Shown here: one piece after another, positions 17,920 through 26,642 of the stretch | Numbering within the stretch: the first letter of the stretch is position 1 | How the letters are laid out: every line of letters starts with the position of its first letter | DNA from: Albirhodobacter sp042466415 | Lineage (GTDB): Bacteria > Pseudomonadota > Alphaproteobacteria > Rhodobacterales > Rhodobacteraceae | Reading direction: 5' to 3' | NCBI RefSeq assembly: GCF_042466415.1 | Contig: NZ_JAXHCH010000002.1 | Location: 2,604,001 to 2,668,000 of the forward strand | Length of the DNA: 64,000 bases | Made by a program: the position numbers and the translations under genes | The notes under the pieces: generated by a model | Told to the model about the DNA's origin: nothing | The model's input: the letters and a program-made list of their open reading frames with translations, nothing else | Databases searched by the model: none

Positions 17920-18771
17920 TTATTTTGCATCCAGCGCAGCCAAGGCTCGGCTCGCTTCTTCGAAGTGTAGGGGATGTGTGTCGACAGCATCTTGTAGCAA
18001 ACCTTTGCCGATCGTGACATCGCCTTGCTTGATGGCAGCGAGCGCGGCCGTGTAGAGCAACATCGCGCGCTCGGTCTGCGTCATCGCCATCACCGGCATG
18101 TCGTACTTGCGTTGGTTTGCGCGCGCGAGCACAAGATTGTTCTTCGATGTGAACAGGCTTGGGTCGTAGCGCAGCGCCTCACCAAACAATTTTTCCGCGC
18201 CGTTGGCATCGCCGCGGGTCAGTTTGGAAAAGCCCCAATTGTTATAAACGCCGGCGGGTGACGTGGTCAGCCCTGCCGCAGTCTCATAGAAACTATCGGC
18301 TTTTTGCCAGTTCTTTTTGCTATCCGCGACCATCGCCTCGAGGCGGTAGCGCATATAACTTTCATGGGTCGGCGGGATGCGGTTCAACGTGACCTCTGCG
18401 CCGGCCCAATCATTCGCGCGGATTTGGGCATCCGCCAATTCAACCAGATCCTCGGGCCCGCTTTCGGGACGCAAGGAGATTGCCGTCCAGACTTTCGCCG
18501 CGTCCGCAGGTTTCTTCGCGCGCACAAGCGACTTCGCGAGGCCGCGTTGGAGGTCTATCCGGTCGGGGTTCTCGGAGCTGGATCGTTGGAAATAGGAAAC
18601 CGCTTCGTCAGGGTCGCCCATCGTCAGCATCACATCGGAAAGATTGGTTTCGTCAATCGCGTTTACCGATTTCAGGGCTCTTGCAGCTTCTGCATCGGAC
18701 ACGCCATTTTGGCAGGCAGACAATACCATTGCGCCGCCCAAGAGGGTCGCGATCAAAGTCGGGTGGCGCAT
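17920..18771 (-). CDS. tadD: TPR-containing lipoprotein, TadD-like
   Basis: A 283-residue lipoprotein with lipobox LSAC (C20) and tandem TPR repeats from about residue 45 to 280 (DPDEAVSYFQRSSSENPDRIDLQRGLA is one unit). TadD proteins of tad loci are outer-membrane TPR lipoproteins, analogous to PilF/PilW pilotins, needed for secretin assembly. Two TPR lipoproteins occur in tandem here; which one is the true TadD is not clear, so the symbol is tentative. Located between the second TPR lipoprotein gene and cpaA. Confidence 0.82.
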   Translation of the reverse strand: MRHPTLIATLLGGAMVLSACQNGVSDAEAARALKSVNAIDETNLSDVMLTMGDPDEAVSYFQRSSSENPDRIDLQRGLAKSLVRAKKPADAAKVWTAISLRPESGPEDLVELADAQIRANDWAGAEVTLNRIPPTHESYMRYRLEAMVADSKKNWQKADSFYETAAGLTTSPAGVYNNWGFSKLTRGDANGAEKLFGEALRYDPSLFTSKNNLVLARANQRKYDMPVMAMTQTERAMLLYTAALAAIKQGDVTIGKGLLQDAVDTHPLHFEEASRALAALDAK

Positions 18772-18798
18772 ATTTTGCGTCCTTTTTTGCTCATTGCC

Positions 18799-19374
18799 TC
18801 AAAGCTTGGTGAGGAGCAGGTATTCACCAGTCCCACGCCGCACCAGCGAAAAGTTCTCACTCTCCGGCTCAGAATACCCTGGATCGGCCGATTTTGCGAG
18901 AGCGCGGCGCAGATTCTCACGGATCGCGTCTGATTGGCCACTGTCCAAGGCGTAGGCCGTCTCGAACACGCGGGCAGCTTCGGATGTTTTGTTGCGCTCC
19001 ATCAGAACAACACCGAGGTTGTTCCACGCAGGCGGGAAGCTTTGATCGGCCTCGACGGCTCGGCGCAGGATTTGCTCGGCCTGGCCAAGGCGCCCAAGCG
19101 CAAGATTTGCCGATCCGATGGCGGAGAGGGTGTCAACCGTGGCGCCGTATCGGGCGGCAGATCGATAATAGGACTTGAGGGCAAGCTCATACTCGCCAGC
19201 TTCCATCAGGCGGTGGCCAACAACCAGACCGTCAACCGCCTCACCGCCGCTGGCGCCTGGGGCATAGGGGCTTTCCGACGACGCCGAAAGCCCGCCACCC
19301 GAACAGGCAGCGAGCAAAGAGAGCATTAGAGATACAGCGATACACTTGGCATGCGCTGCGAAGCCTCGATACAT
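18799..19374 (-). CDS. Second TPR-containing lipoprotein of the tad locus
   Basis: A 191-residue lipoprotein with a signal peptide ending in LAAC (C24) and about three TPR motifs (about 55-155: MEAGEYELALKSYYRSAARYG and LGRLGQAEQILRRAVEADQSFPPAWNNLG). It starts three bases after tadC and precedes the larger TPR lipoprotein by 27 bases. It is probably a TadD-family pilotin or assembly factor. Similar doubled TPR lipoproteins occur in other roseobacter tad loci, but functional division is unknown to me. Confidence 0.82.
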   Translation of the reverse strand: MYRGFAAHAKCIAVSLMLSLLAACSGGGLSASSESPYAPGASGGEAVDGLVVGHRLMEAGEYELALKSYYRSAARYGATVDTLSAIGSANLALGRLGQAEQILRRAVEADQSFPPAWNNLGVVLMERNKTSEAARVFETAYALDSGQSDAIRENLRRALAKSADPGYSEPESENFSLVRRGTGEYLLLTKL

Positions 19375-19377
19375 ATG

Positions 19378-20373
19378 TTAGCCAGCGCCCATGTTTTGGA
19401 ACGTTTGCAGCATATCGTAAACCGACGGGCCGACAAGGATGATTAGCAAAGGCGGCACGGTGAACATCATAGTGCCCAATGTCATCTTCGTCGGGATCTT
19501 GTTCGCGGCCTCCTCGGCACGCATCACGCGTTTGTCGCGCATCTCTGCGGAGTAGACGCGCAGGGATTCCGCGATGGATGTCCCGAAGGTCTGCGATTGG
19601 ATCATCACGGTGACGAAGGACATGACGTCCTGCACGCCGGAACGCTCGCCAAAAGCGCGCAGCACCGAGATTTTTTCTTTGCCGGCCTTCATCTCTTGCG
19701 CGATCTGCTCAAGCTCGCCCGCCATCACAGGATATCCGCGCTCCAGTTCTTTCGAGACGCGGATGATCCCTTGGTCAAGCGACTGACCGGCCTCGACGCA
19801 CACAAGCAGCATATCGAGCGTGTCAGGGAACGCGTTCTGGATTTCTTCGGTTCGTGTTTCCACACGGTTGTTCAGCCAGTATTTCGGCAGGTAATACCCG
19901 GCAGACGCAGGGAGCAGAACGCTCATGGCCATGCTCGCAGTTGTCATTTCGGCCTCGGCGGATGTGATCATCGTATAGACAACGCCGGCCATCAAAGACC
20001 CGATGCCCGCGATGAACTGGATCGCGTGGAACGTGCGGACGGCGTTTTTTCCGCGATAGCCCGCGCGCGTCATCAACAGGCGCGAGGCACTCATCTCTTC
20101 TTCGGTCTGAGGCTCGAGGAAGCCCGCAAATTTATCCAGTTTGTCCGTGCCCTGCGCATGGCGTAGCTTGGAAGGGGCGTTGGACGACGCTGCGCGCCAT
20201 TGCTGCGCCGCATCCGAATTGCGCAGCTTGTCGAGCGGATCAGCGCGCTTGCGCAGTAACAGGGGCACAGCCCCCAGAACCATCAAAAGCGCGAGTGCCC
20301 CAACCCCGAAGACCGGCCCAAGAGGACCAAAGTTCGCGATCAGCATATCCTTGAGGGGTGCGAAAGCTTCCAT
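19378..20373 (-). CDS. tadC: Tad pilus platform protein TadC
   Basis: A type II secretion F-family (PF00482) inner-membrane protein of 331 residues that forms the pilus assembly platform with TadB. It has an N-terminal membrane helix (about 15-37), a cytoplasmic segment, two helices around residues 115-170, the GspF core (NAFPDTLDMLLVCVEAGQSLDQGI and ELEQIAQEMKAGKEK), and a C-terminal helix ending PPLLIILVGPSVY. It lies five bases after tadB. Confidence 0.94.
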   Translation of the reverse strand: MEAFAPLKDMLIANFGPLGPVFGVGALALLMVLGAVPLLLRKRADPLDKLRNSDAAQQWRAASSNAPSKLRHAQGTDKLDKFAGFLEPQTEEEMSASRLLMTRAGYRGKNAVRTFHAIQFIAGIGSLMAGVVYTMITSAEAEMTTASMAMSVLLPASAGYYLPKYWLNNRVETRTEEIQNAFPDTLDMLLVCVEAGQSLDQGIIRVSKELERGYPVMAGELEQIAQEMKAGKEKISVLRAFGERSGVQDVMSFVTVMIQSQTFGTSIAESLRVYSAEMRDKRVMRAEEAANKIPTKMTLGTMMFTVPPLLIILVGPSVYDMLQTFQNMGAG

Positions 20374-20378
20374 GGTCG

Positions 20379-21347
20379 TTACACCTTAATATTGGTCATG
20401 ATTTTCATGAACATCATATTCGCGAACAGAAATACGAAGACGACGAGGGCGGCTGGGATGAAATATTCTGTATCCTTCACCGTGTCGTAAAATGTAGGCT
20501 TCGTGAGCTGGATCACGGCGAGGACGCCGAGCGGGAAGCCGGAGAGAAACATCCCCGACCATTTCGCCTCGGCGGTGATGGCCTTCACGCGGCGGAACAG
20601 GCGGAACCGCGAGCGGATCACTTTGGCGAGCCCTTCCAGGATCTCTGCGAGGTTACCCCCCGAAGTTTGCTGGATCGATACGGCCACCGCGAGGAAGCGT
20701 AAATCCTGCATATCGAGGCGTTCTGCCATATCTCGCAAGGATTCCGCGACGTTGCGCCCGTAGGCCGCCTCATCGGCGATCATACCGAACTCCGACCCCA
20801 TCGGATCGGGGACTTCTTTCGCCACGATCTGGATCGCGGACGAGAACGGATGGCCGACACGCAAACTGCGGACCATGAGCTCGACCGCCTCGGGCAATTG
20901 CTCTTGCGCGAGCTCGATGCGCTTTTTCGCCTTGCCGTTCACCCAGAAGAATACTGCGCCGACACCCATCAGAACCGATACCGCCAAGCGGACGGCAGGG
21001 CTGGCGGAGGTCCCAATTGCGAGCCCGACAAAGGCAACGAAGGAGAGCAAGGCCATCACGCCGATCAGCGCCATAGGGGAGAACGCAATATTGGCTTTTT
21101 GCGCCTTCGCCGCGAGCACGGAATAGAGCGGTATGCCTTTGGAATTAAGATGCTGCGAGGCTTCTTTGCGAAGCTGTTCCAAAACCTTTTCGCGCGCGCC
21201 GCCCTTTTCGAGGAGTTCCAACCGTCGGTTGACCTTCGAGTTGAGCGAAATCGACTTGCCGAAAATGAGCAAGTAGATCCCTTCGACGAGCAAAAGCACG
21301 GCGACGAAGATAAGTCCGTAGATGATCGGGGTGGGCGAGATAATCAT
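20379..21347 (-). CDS. tadB: Tad pilus platform protein TadB
   Basis: The companion GspF-family platform protein, 322 residues: an N-terminal membrane helix (about 7-28), two helices around 90-135, the domain LPEAVELMVRSLRVGHPFSSAI, and a C-terminal pair including AALVVFVFLFANMMFMKI. It starts three bases after the TadA ATPase gene, indicating tight coupling in the operon. Confidence 0.94.
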   Translation of the reverse strand: MIISPTPIIYGLIFVAVLLLVEGIYLLIFGKSISLNSKVNRRLELLEKGGAREKVLEQLRKEASQHLNSKGIPLYSVLAAKAQKANIAFSPMALIGVMALLSFVAFVGLAIGTSASPAVRLAVSVLMGVGAVFFWVNGKAKKRIELAQEQLPEAVELMVRSLRVGHPFSSAIQIVAKEVPDPMGSEFGMIADEAAYGRNVAESLRDMAERLDMQDLRFLAVAVSIQQTSGGNLAEILEGLAKVIRSRFRLFRRVKAITAEAKWSGMFLSGFPLGVLAVIQLTKPTFYDTVKDTEYFIPAALVVFVFLFANMMFMKIMTNIKV

Positions 21348-21350
21348 GGG

Positions 21351-22793
21351 TTAGCCTTGCACGGGTTCGTAGATCGAGGCGGGAAGATCGAAGCCCCATT
21401 GCTTGAAACGGTCCGAATAATGCGAGCGCACGCCCGTAGCGGTGAAGCGGCCGATGATTTTGCCGTTTGGCTCAAGGCCGAGTCGCTCGTAGCGGAAAAT
21501 CTCTTGCATCGAGATAACGTCACCCTCCATCCCCGTAATTTCGGTAATCGAGGTCATGCGGCGCGAACCGTCTTGCAGGCGCGATGCCTGCACGATCAGA
21601 TTGACCGCCGATGCGATTTGACTGCGCACAGCTTTGATCGGCATATCGATGCCAGCCATTGCGACCATGTTTTCAAGCCGTGAGATCCCGTCGCGCGCCG
21701 AGTTCGCGTGGATGGTTGTCATCGAACCATCGTGGCCAGTGTTCATTGCCTGAAGCATATCGATAACCTCCTCACCGCGGGTTTCCCCCACGATGATCCG
21801 GTCAGGGCGCATCCGCAGTGCGTTGCGCAGACAGTCCCGCTGGGTGACGGCGCCCTTGCCCTCGACGTTCGGCGGGCGGCTTTCCATCCGGCCAACGTGC
21901 AACTGTTGCAGCTGAAGTTCGGCGGTATCCTCGATCGTTAGGATGCGTTCGTCATTCGCGATGAACGAGGAGAGGGCGTTGAGCGTCGTCGTTTTCCCCG
22001 AACCCGTTCCGCCCGAAACGATGACGTTGAGGCGGGTCGAGCAGGCGGCTTGGAGATAGGCGGCCATCTCCTCGGTGAACGCGCCAAAGCGCACGAGGTC
22101 GTCAATCGCGAGCTTGTCTTTCTTGAATTTCCGAATCGATACGAGCGATCCGTCGACGGCAACCGGGGGCACCATCGCGTTGAAGCGCGATCCGTCTTGA
22201 AGGCGCGCATCGACGTAAGGGTTGCTTTCATCGACGCGACGGCCCACGGCGGAGACGATTTTATCGATGATCCGCAACAGATGCTTTTCGTCTTTGAATG
22301 TGGTGTCCGTCAGCGTCAGCTTCCCGCCGCGTTCGACGAAAACCTGCTGCGGGCCGTTCACCAGAATATCGGAAACGGTGTCGTCTTTCAAAAGCGGCTC
22401 AAGCGGTCCCAGCCCCATGACCTCGTCGTAGAGCTCGTCCGCCATGGCCAAACGGTCGGCGGTATTCAGGACGATCGACATATCGGCCAAGGCCTCAGTC
22501 GTGATCGCGGAGATTTCCGCGCGAAGTTCTTTCTCCGTCGCGTGTTCAAGCGCGGAGAGGTTGAGATCGTCGAGCAGGCGGCGGTGAAGCTCAACCTTGA
22601 TTTCCTGCAGCTTTTCTTTGCGCTTGCGGTCTTTGTCGGCTGTCACCGGAGCGGCAGCGGCCTCCGTCACGGCGCGGCGCAGCTTCGTGACGTTATCGGC
22701 CTTTGGCTCGGGCGCCGGGGTCGGTTTCGGTTGTGCAACGGCTTCGCTCGTTTTAACCGGAGCACCCTGTGGTTTTTTGTAACGCGAGAACAT
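21351..22793 (-). CDS. cpaF: Tad pilus assembly ATPase TadA/CpaF
   Basis: A type II/IV secretion system ATPase of 480 residues that powers Flp pilus assembly (and probably retraction). A Pro/Ala/Lys-rich N-terminal stretch (about 10-60) precedes the N-terminal helical domain and the RecA-like core: Walker A SGGTGSGKTT with its lysine near residue 266, the Asp box ILTIEDTAELQL, Walker B (DRIIVGETRGEE) and the His box TTIHANSARD. The frame extends to 22832, but the ATG at 22793 follows TGAGGAGA with good spacing. Confidence 0.96.
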   Translation of the reverse strand: MFSRYKKPQGAPVKTSEAVAQPKPTPAPEPKADNVTKLRRAVTEAAAAPVTADKDRKRKEKLQEIKVELHRRLLDDLNLSALEHATEKELRAEISAITTEALADMSIVLNTADRLAMADELYDEVMGLGPLEPLLKDDTVSDILVNGPQQVFVERGGKLTLTDTTFKDEKHLLRIIDKIVSAVGRRVDESNPYVDARLQDGSRFNAMVPPVAVDGSLVSIRKFKKDKLAIDDLVRFGAFTEEMAAYLQAACSTRLNVIVSGGTGSGKTTTLNALSSFIANDERILTIEDTAELQLQQLHVGRMESRPPNVEGKGAVTQRDCLRNALRMRPDRIIVGETRGEEVIDMLQAMNTGHDGSMTTIHANSARDGISRLENMVAMAGIDMPIKAVRSQIASAVNLIVQASRLQDGSRRMTSITEITGMEGDVISMQEIFRYERLGLEPNGKIIGRFTATGVRSHYSDRFKQWGFDLPASIYEPVQG

Positions 22794-22803
22794 TAACGTC
22801 TCC

Positions 22804-24054
22804 TCAGGCGTGCTCAGCGGCGGCGGCGGCAATATTTGCCGCGTGCAGCGAGCTGGCGAGTTTCAAAATCTCTTTGCGCAGTGGTAGCTTGGCCGCGGTT
22901 TCGGCAAGCGGTTGACCGTGGTCATTGGCCTGCGTGACTTGCTTCCCGCCATCCGCTAGCTGGACTTCTATCGAGATATCAAGGCTCTCGGCCAAACGCT
23001 TCACGCGCGATTTGCCCGACAGATCGGTGAATTTCGGCGCCCGGTTCAACACGAAGCGCAGTTTCTCGACCGGCAGACCTTCGGCTTTCAGCGCCCGGAT
23101 CATGCGCAACGTGTTTTGTGCGGAGCGCATATCGAGTTCGAGTGTCGTGAAATAGAGATCGGATTTGTTCATCACGGCCTCTGTCCACGAAACGAATGTC
23201 GAAGGCATATCGACAATCACATAGTCGAAATTGGCGCGCGCCATTTCCAGAAGACGGTTCACGTCCTCAGCCTCGATGATATCGAGAGGCAGCATCTCCG
23301 GCGGGGCGGTGAAGACCTGAAGCTTGTCGCCATAAGGCAAAAGCGCCTGTGCGAAGGTGTCAGGGTCCATATGCGCGGTGTCGGTCAGCAATTCGAACAC
23401 AGCCTCACGACGCGGCAGATCGAGATAGGTCGAGACGGCCCCCATTTGGAGATCGAGATCGATCAAGCAAACTTTGATCGGCTTTTTCTTATCGAGAATT
23501 GCAAGCTCCCACGCGAGGTTCACCGCGAGGGTCGAAGCGCCCGTGCCACCGGCCAAGGAATGAACGGCAATCACACTGCCTTCTTTGCCGCCCGTTGCCT
23601 TGAAGGTCGTAGGCGCGTCGTTGCTCGTCTGAGCGACGGGCTCCGGAGGGAGGCGCAGTTGTTCGATTGTCTCGTGCAGCGCGCCCTCAGGGAGCGGGTA
23701 GGGCACAAAATCATTTGCGCCGTGACGCAGCAACTGGTGCAGGGCGATGGGGCTGAGTTCTTCCGCGATGAGGATCACGTGGATGTCTTTATCGCGCGCC
23801 TGTTTGATCAGGGCGGAGATCCGTGCGAGATCGTCCTCGTCATCGCTATCCACCGCAATTGCAACAAATTCGAGTGAGTCGCTATCGGGTTGGGCGAGAA
23901 AAATCGCGGCGTCGTCGAAGGTCAGATCCCCCCAGCTTTCGCCGAGTTCGGTTTCCATATCTTCGATCAGGAGATCGAAATTCGCGACATCGCGCGAAAT
24001 CGTGCACGCCACGATCGCTGCCGGTTCTGGTTTCAGTGCTACTGCAACACTCAT
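22804..24054 (-). CDS. cpaE: Pilus assembly ATPase-like localisation protein CpaE/TadZ
   Basis: A 416-residue protein with an N-terminal receiver-like domain (about 12-135) and a ParA/MinD-type domain (about 155-390). TadZ/CpaE proteins position the pilus machine at the pole. The P-loop is atypical: HSLAGGTGASTLAVN has Ala where the Walker A lysine is expected, a deviation common in CpaE. A switch segment VCLIDLDLQMG and VIVDMPSTF follow. It precedes cpaF by 10 bases and is separated from the upstream OmpA-like gene by about 256 bases with a terminator-like hairpin. Confidence 0.92.
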   Translation of the reverse strand: MSVAVALKPEPAAIVACTISRDVANFDLLIEDMETELGESWGDLTFDDAAIFLAQPDSDSLEFVAIAVDSDDEDDLARISALIKQARDKDIHVILIAEELSPIALHQLLRHGANDFVPYPLPEGALHETIEQLRLPPEPVAQTSNDAPTTFKATGGKEGSVIAVHSLAGGTGASTLAVNLAWELAILDKKKPIKVCLIDLDLQMGAVSTYLDLPRREAVFELLTDTAHMDPDTFAQALLPYGDKLQVFTAPPEMLPLDIIEAEDVNRLLEMARANFDYVIVDMPSTFVSWTEAVMNKSDLYFTTLELDMRSAQNTLRMIRALKAEGLPVEKLRFVLNRAPKFTDLSGKSRVKRLAESLDISIEVQLADGGKQVTQANDHGQPLAETAAKLPLRKEILKLASSLHAANIAAAAAEHA

Positions 24055-24253
24055 TGCCTAACGTCCTTTTCCACGATGACCGCCGACAACGCCCTTTTAT
24101 GATCAAGGCGTCTCGCGCCTCAGGTGCACTGTCGAGGGTCGGATGGCGCGACTCAGATGTCGGTCCATACCTGCCGATGCCCAATCTCGCGCTCAACCAT
24201 GGCGCAAATGGGGCTAAAAAAACGTAATTGTGCGGAATTTTGGGACTGTCATA

Positions 24254-24288
24254 GAAAACGACGACCTTTGTTGCCAAAGATCGCCGTC
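24254..24288 (-). terminator. Putative partial terminator upstream of cpaE
   Basis: On the minus strand 13 bases (24288-24276) can pair with 24269-24257, several as G-U, around loop GGCAAC, followed by TTTTC. It lies about 23 bases beyond the OmpA-like gene stop, so the tad locus may be split here into two transcripts or attenuated; the remaining 190 bases up to cpaE could hold a promoter. Confidence 0.5.
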
Positions 24289-24310
24289 ATTAAATGTTCA
24301 AATTGACGGA

Positions 24311-24976
24311 TTAGCCGCCTGTCGTTTCGCCCGAAGTGCCGGAGAGGGTCGATGCGGGTGCGCCCGACGTAATATATTCGCGGAAGATTACACTCGCGTA
24401 TTCTCCGTTCAGCACCATCGGGTGAGACTCCACAAAGCCGGACACCTCCGTCACGGTGCGGCGATTCCGAACTTCCGGGCCTTGCGTATAGACGAGCGGT
24501 TGGGTCTTGCCGTAGCTGACCACCGCCTCCAAGCGAGAGCGCGAAATCCCGCGTGTCGAGAGATAGGCGACAACTGCCTGCGCACGCTTCAAGCCTAGCG
24601 TTTTGTTATAGGCGTTCGATCCGACAAGATCGGTATGCCCGTAAACACGGAATCGGATCTCGGGGAACTGCCGGATCCAATTTGCTTGCATATCCAATGC
24701 GGACATCGACGCCGCATCAAGCGTCGAGGAGTTGAACGCGAAGTTCACTGTGTTCGGCACTTCGCGCGCGAAACGTTCAGTCAAGGAAACTGCGAGATCA
24801 ATTTGGCCGGTTTGCGCCAAGGTGTTGTTCATCGTCGCGTTGCCGAAACTGCCCTGATCAAGGAAGCTGCCGACGGGGGCGTTGAATTCCGACGTGTTGG
24901 ATGACGCACAGGCTGAGATCATTGTCAGTGCGCTCAAAACAGTAAGGGTGCGGGGGAGGGAGGTAAAAATAGCCAT
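24311..24976 (-). CDS. OmpA-family lipoprotein within the tad locus
   Basis: A 221-residue lipoprotein with lipobox ISAC (C23) and an OmpA-like peptidoglycan-binding domain (about 75-180: NFAFNSSTLDAASMSALDMQ, then GHTDLVGSNAYNKTLGLKRAQAV). The C-terminus is extended and polar, about 40 residues. It sits directly after the secretin gene cpaC (four-base gap). The likely role is to anchor the secretin or pilus apparatus to the cell wall, an inference from domain and position. Pal-like function elsewhere in the envelope is an alternative. Confidence 0.87.
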   Translation of the reverse strand: MAIFTSLPRTLTVLSALTMISACASSNTSEFNAPVGSFLDQGSFGNATMNNTLAQTGQIDLAVSLTERFAREVPNTVNFAFNSSTLDAASMSALDMQANWIRQFPEIRFRVYGHTDLVGSNAYNKTLGLKRAQAVVAYLSTRGISRSRLEAVVSYGKTQPLVYTQGPEVRNRRTVTEVSGFVESHPMVLNGEYASVIFREYITSGAPASTLSGTSGETTGG

Positions 24977-24980
24977 TAAC

Positions 24981-26375
24981 TCACTCCATCACGTAGCCGT
25001 AAGAGCCACTGAAATCTTGCTTCGCAACTTCAGCGGCGGCCCCTTCCGTGCGTCCGTACAGGAACAGCTCCTTCTCGGACGGAAGCTTCACGCGGTCCGT
25101 TGGCAAGGCGAGCGCCTCCCCGCGAGTTGGTGTCACAAGATGCGGCGTCACAATAATCACCAGTTCGGATTGGTCGCGTGCGTAATCGGCCGAACGGAAC
25201 AACGCCCCCAAAACAGGGATGTCGCCCAGCCACGGAATTTGTGAGCTATAGTCGCTGAAGTCATCTTGGAGGAGGCCCGCAATCGCGAAGCTCTCGCCGT
25301 CGCGCATCTCGACGGTCGTTTCCGTCATACGCGTTTTGAAGCCGTTGACCGCAAACCCGTCCGCCGTGACCGAAACCGAGGTATCGATGCCCGAAACGGT
25401 TGCCTTGATCTCGAGGTTGATTTGATCGTTGTCCACAACACGCGGGATAAACGCCATTTCAACACCGAATGGCTTGTATTCAATCGTCACATTGCCGTCG
25501 GACGATACCGGAATCGGATATTCGCCGCCCGCGAGGAACTTCGCCTCTTGGCCTGACAATGCGGTGAGGTTCGGTTCAGCAAGTGTGCGAACGACCCCTT
25601 TGGTTTCGAGCGCTTCTAGCAGAACGGCGAATTCCAAGCTTCCTGCGGTGAAGCCTGCTGCCAGCGATCCTGATGTGCCCGACAACGGGATTGTCGCGGA
25701 AGAGCCAAAGGCCGCCTGCGATGCGCCGGTCGTGCTGAAGTTACCTGTCCCGCCGAGCAAGCCGGAGCTGCCGCTGGTGCCTTGCATTGCGATCGAGGAC
25801 GAAAGATTTTTCGAGACGGACCGCTGCATCTCTGCAAAGCGAACCTTCAGCATGACCTGTTGCGTGCCGCCCACGCTCATCAGGTTCGATACGCGGTCGG
25901 GCGCATATCGGGCCGCAAGATCAAGCGCGCGATCCAGTTTGCCTGTCGACGACACGATTCCCGAAAGAACGATGCCGTCATTCGCGGTGCGCACTTCGAT
26001 CTTCTCGCCTGGAAGAATCTGGCGCAGGCGTTCTTTGAATTCGGCGATGTCGGGTGTGACCTGAACTTCGACGTTCGTGATCAACTGCCCGTTGGGGCCA
26101 AGGATTGTCATCGTTGTCCGGCCGGGGAGTTTGCCCAAAACGTAAATCGAGCGATCCGAAAGCGTTGTAATATCCGCGATTCCGGGATTCGCGATCGACA
26201 GTTCCGCGAAGGGCTGATCAGATTCCACGACCACCGCGCGGTTCATCGGAACCTGAAGCGGGGCGGAAGATGAGCCGGACATGACGCGCAGCGTCTCGGC
26301 CACAGAAGGTGCAACTGTCGCGATAGAAATGGCTGTACCTAACAGGCAAGCCCTTAAAATTCCACTCGTTTTCAT
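24981..26375 (-). CDS. cpaC: Flp pilus outer-membrane secretin CpaC/RcpA
   Basis: The secretin channel through which the Flp pilus exits, 464 residues. A signal peptide (about 1-26, ending PSVAE) precedes an N-terminal pilus-type domain (LQVPMNRAVVVESDQPFAELSIANPGIADI), a BON-like segment (about 100-170) and the secretin core with VRTLAEPNLTALSGQEAKFLAGGEYPIPV and a terminal VIIVTPHLV strand. The frame is open to 26567, but the ATG at 26375 follows GGAGAGGCAGGA and starts a proper signal peptide. Confidence 0.95.
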   Translation of the reverse strand: MKTSGILRACLLGTAISIATVAPSVAETLRVMSGSSSAPLQVPMNRAVVVESDQPFAELSIANPGIADITTLSDRSIYVLGKLPGRTTMTILGPNGQLITNVEVQVTPDIAEFKERLRQILPGEKIEVRTANDGIVLSGIVSSTGKLDRALDLAARYAPDRVSNLMSVGGTQQVMLKVRFAEMQRSVSKNLSSSIAMQGTSGSSGLLGGTGNFSTTGASQAAFGSSATIPLSGTSGSLAAGFTAGSLEFAVLLEALETKGVVRTLAEPNLTALSGQEAKFLAGGEYPIPVSSDGNVTIEYKPFGVEMAFIPRVVDNDQINLEIKATVSGIDTSVSVTADGFAVNGFKTRMTETTVEMRDGESFAIAGLLQDDFSDYSSQIPWLGDIPVLGALFRSADYARDQSELVIIVTPHLVTPTRGEALALPTDRVKLPSEKELFLYGRTEGAAAEVAKQDFSGSYGYVME

Positions 26376-26563
26376 TGTGATCCTGCCTCTCCGATCACGC
26401 CACACTACGGATCTATAACGCCCGTTTGCGAGGTGTTTTTGCCTCATTTCTTTTAGAAGATGCGTTAATTCCCCTTTTATTGCAAGAATCAACCGACCCT
26501 CCGCACATCTTTCTCCCCGCCACACGCTTAAGGTGAGGACTTGAGCTTGCGCTCGCGTCAATG

Positions 26564-26604
26564 TCACGCACCCTCCGATCGTGAAGCGATTGGAGGGTGC
26601 GTGA
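26564..26604. repeat. Strong 18-bp hairpin between cpaB and cpaC
   Basis: The arms 26564-26581 and 26587-26604 pair over 18 bases with a single G-T mismatch-type wobble and a five-base loop (TGAAG). Neither strand has an adjacent T-run. It lies 39 bases downstream of the cpaB stop and about 190 bases upstream of the cpaC start, so it may act as an mRNA-stabilising or partial termination element between the pilin-proximal and secretin segments of the locus. Confidence 0.75.
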
Positions 26605-26642
26605 AGCCTAGTATCCCATGGAGGTGCCTGACTGACCCGCGC

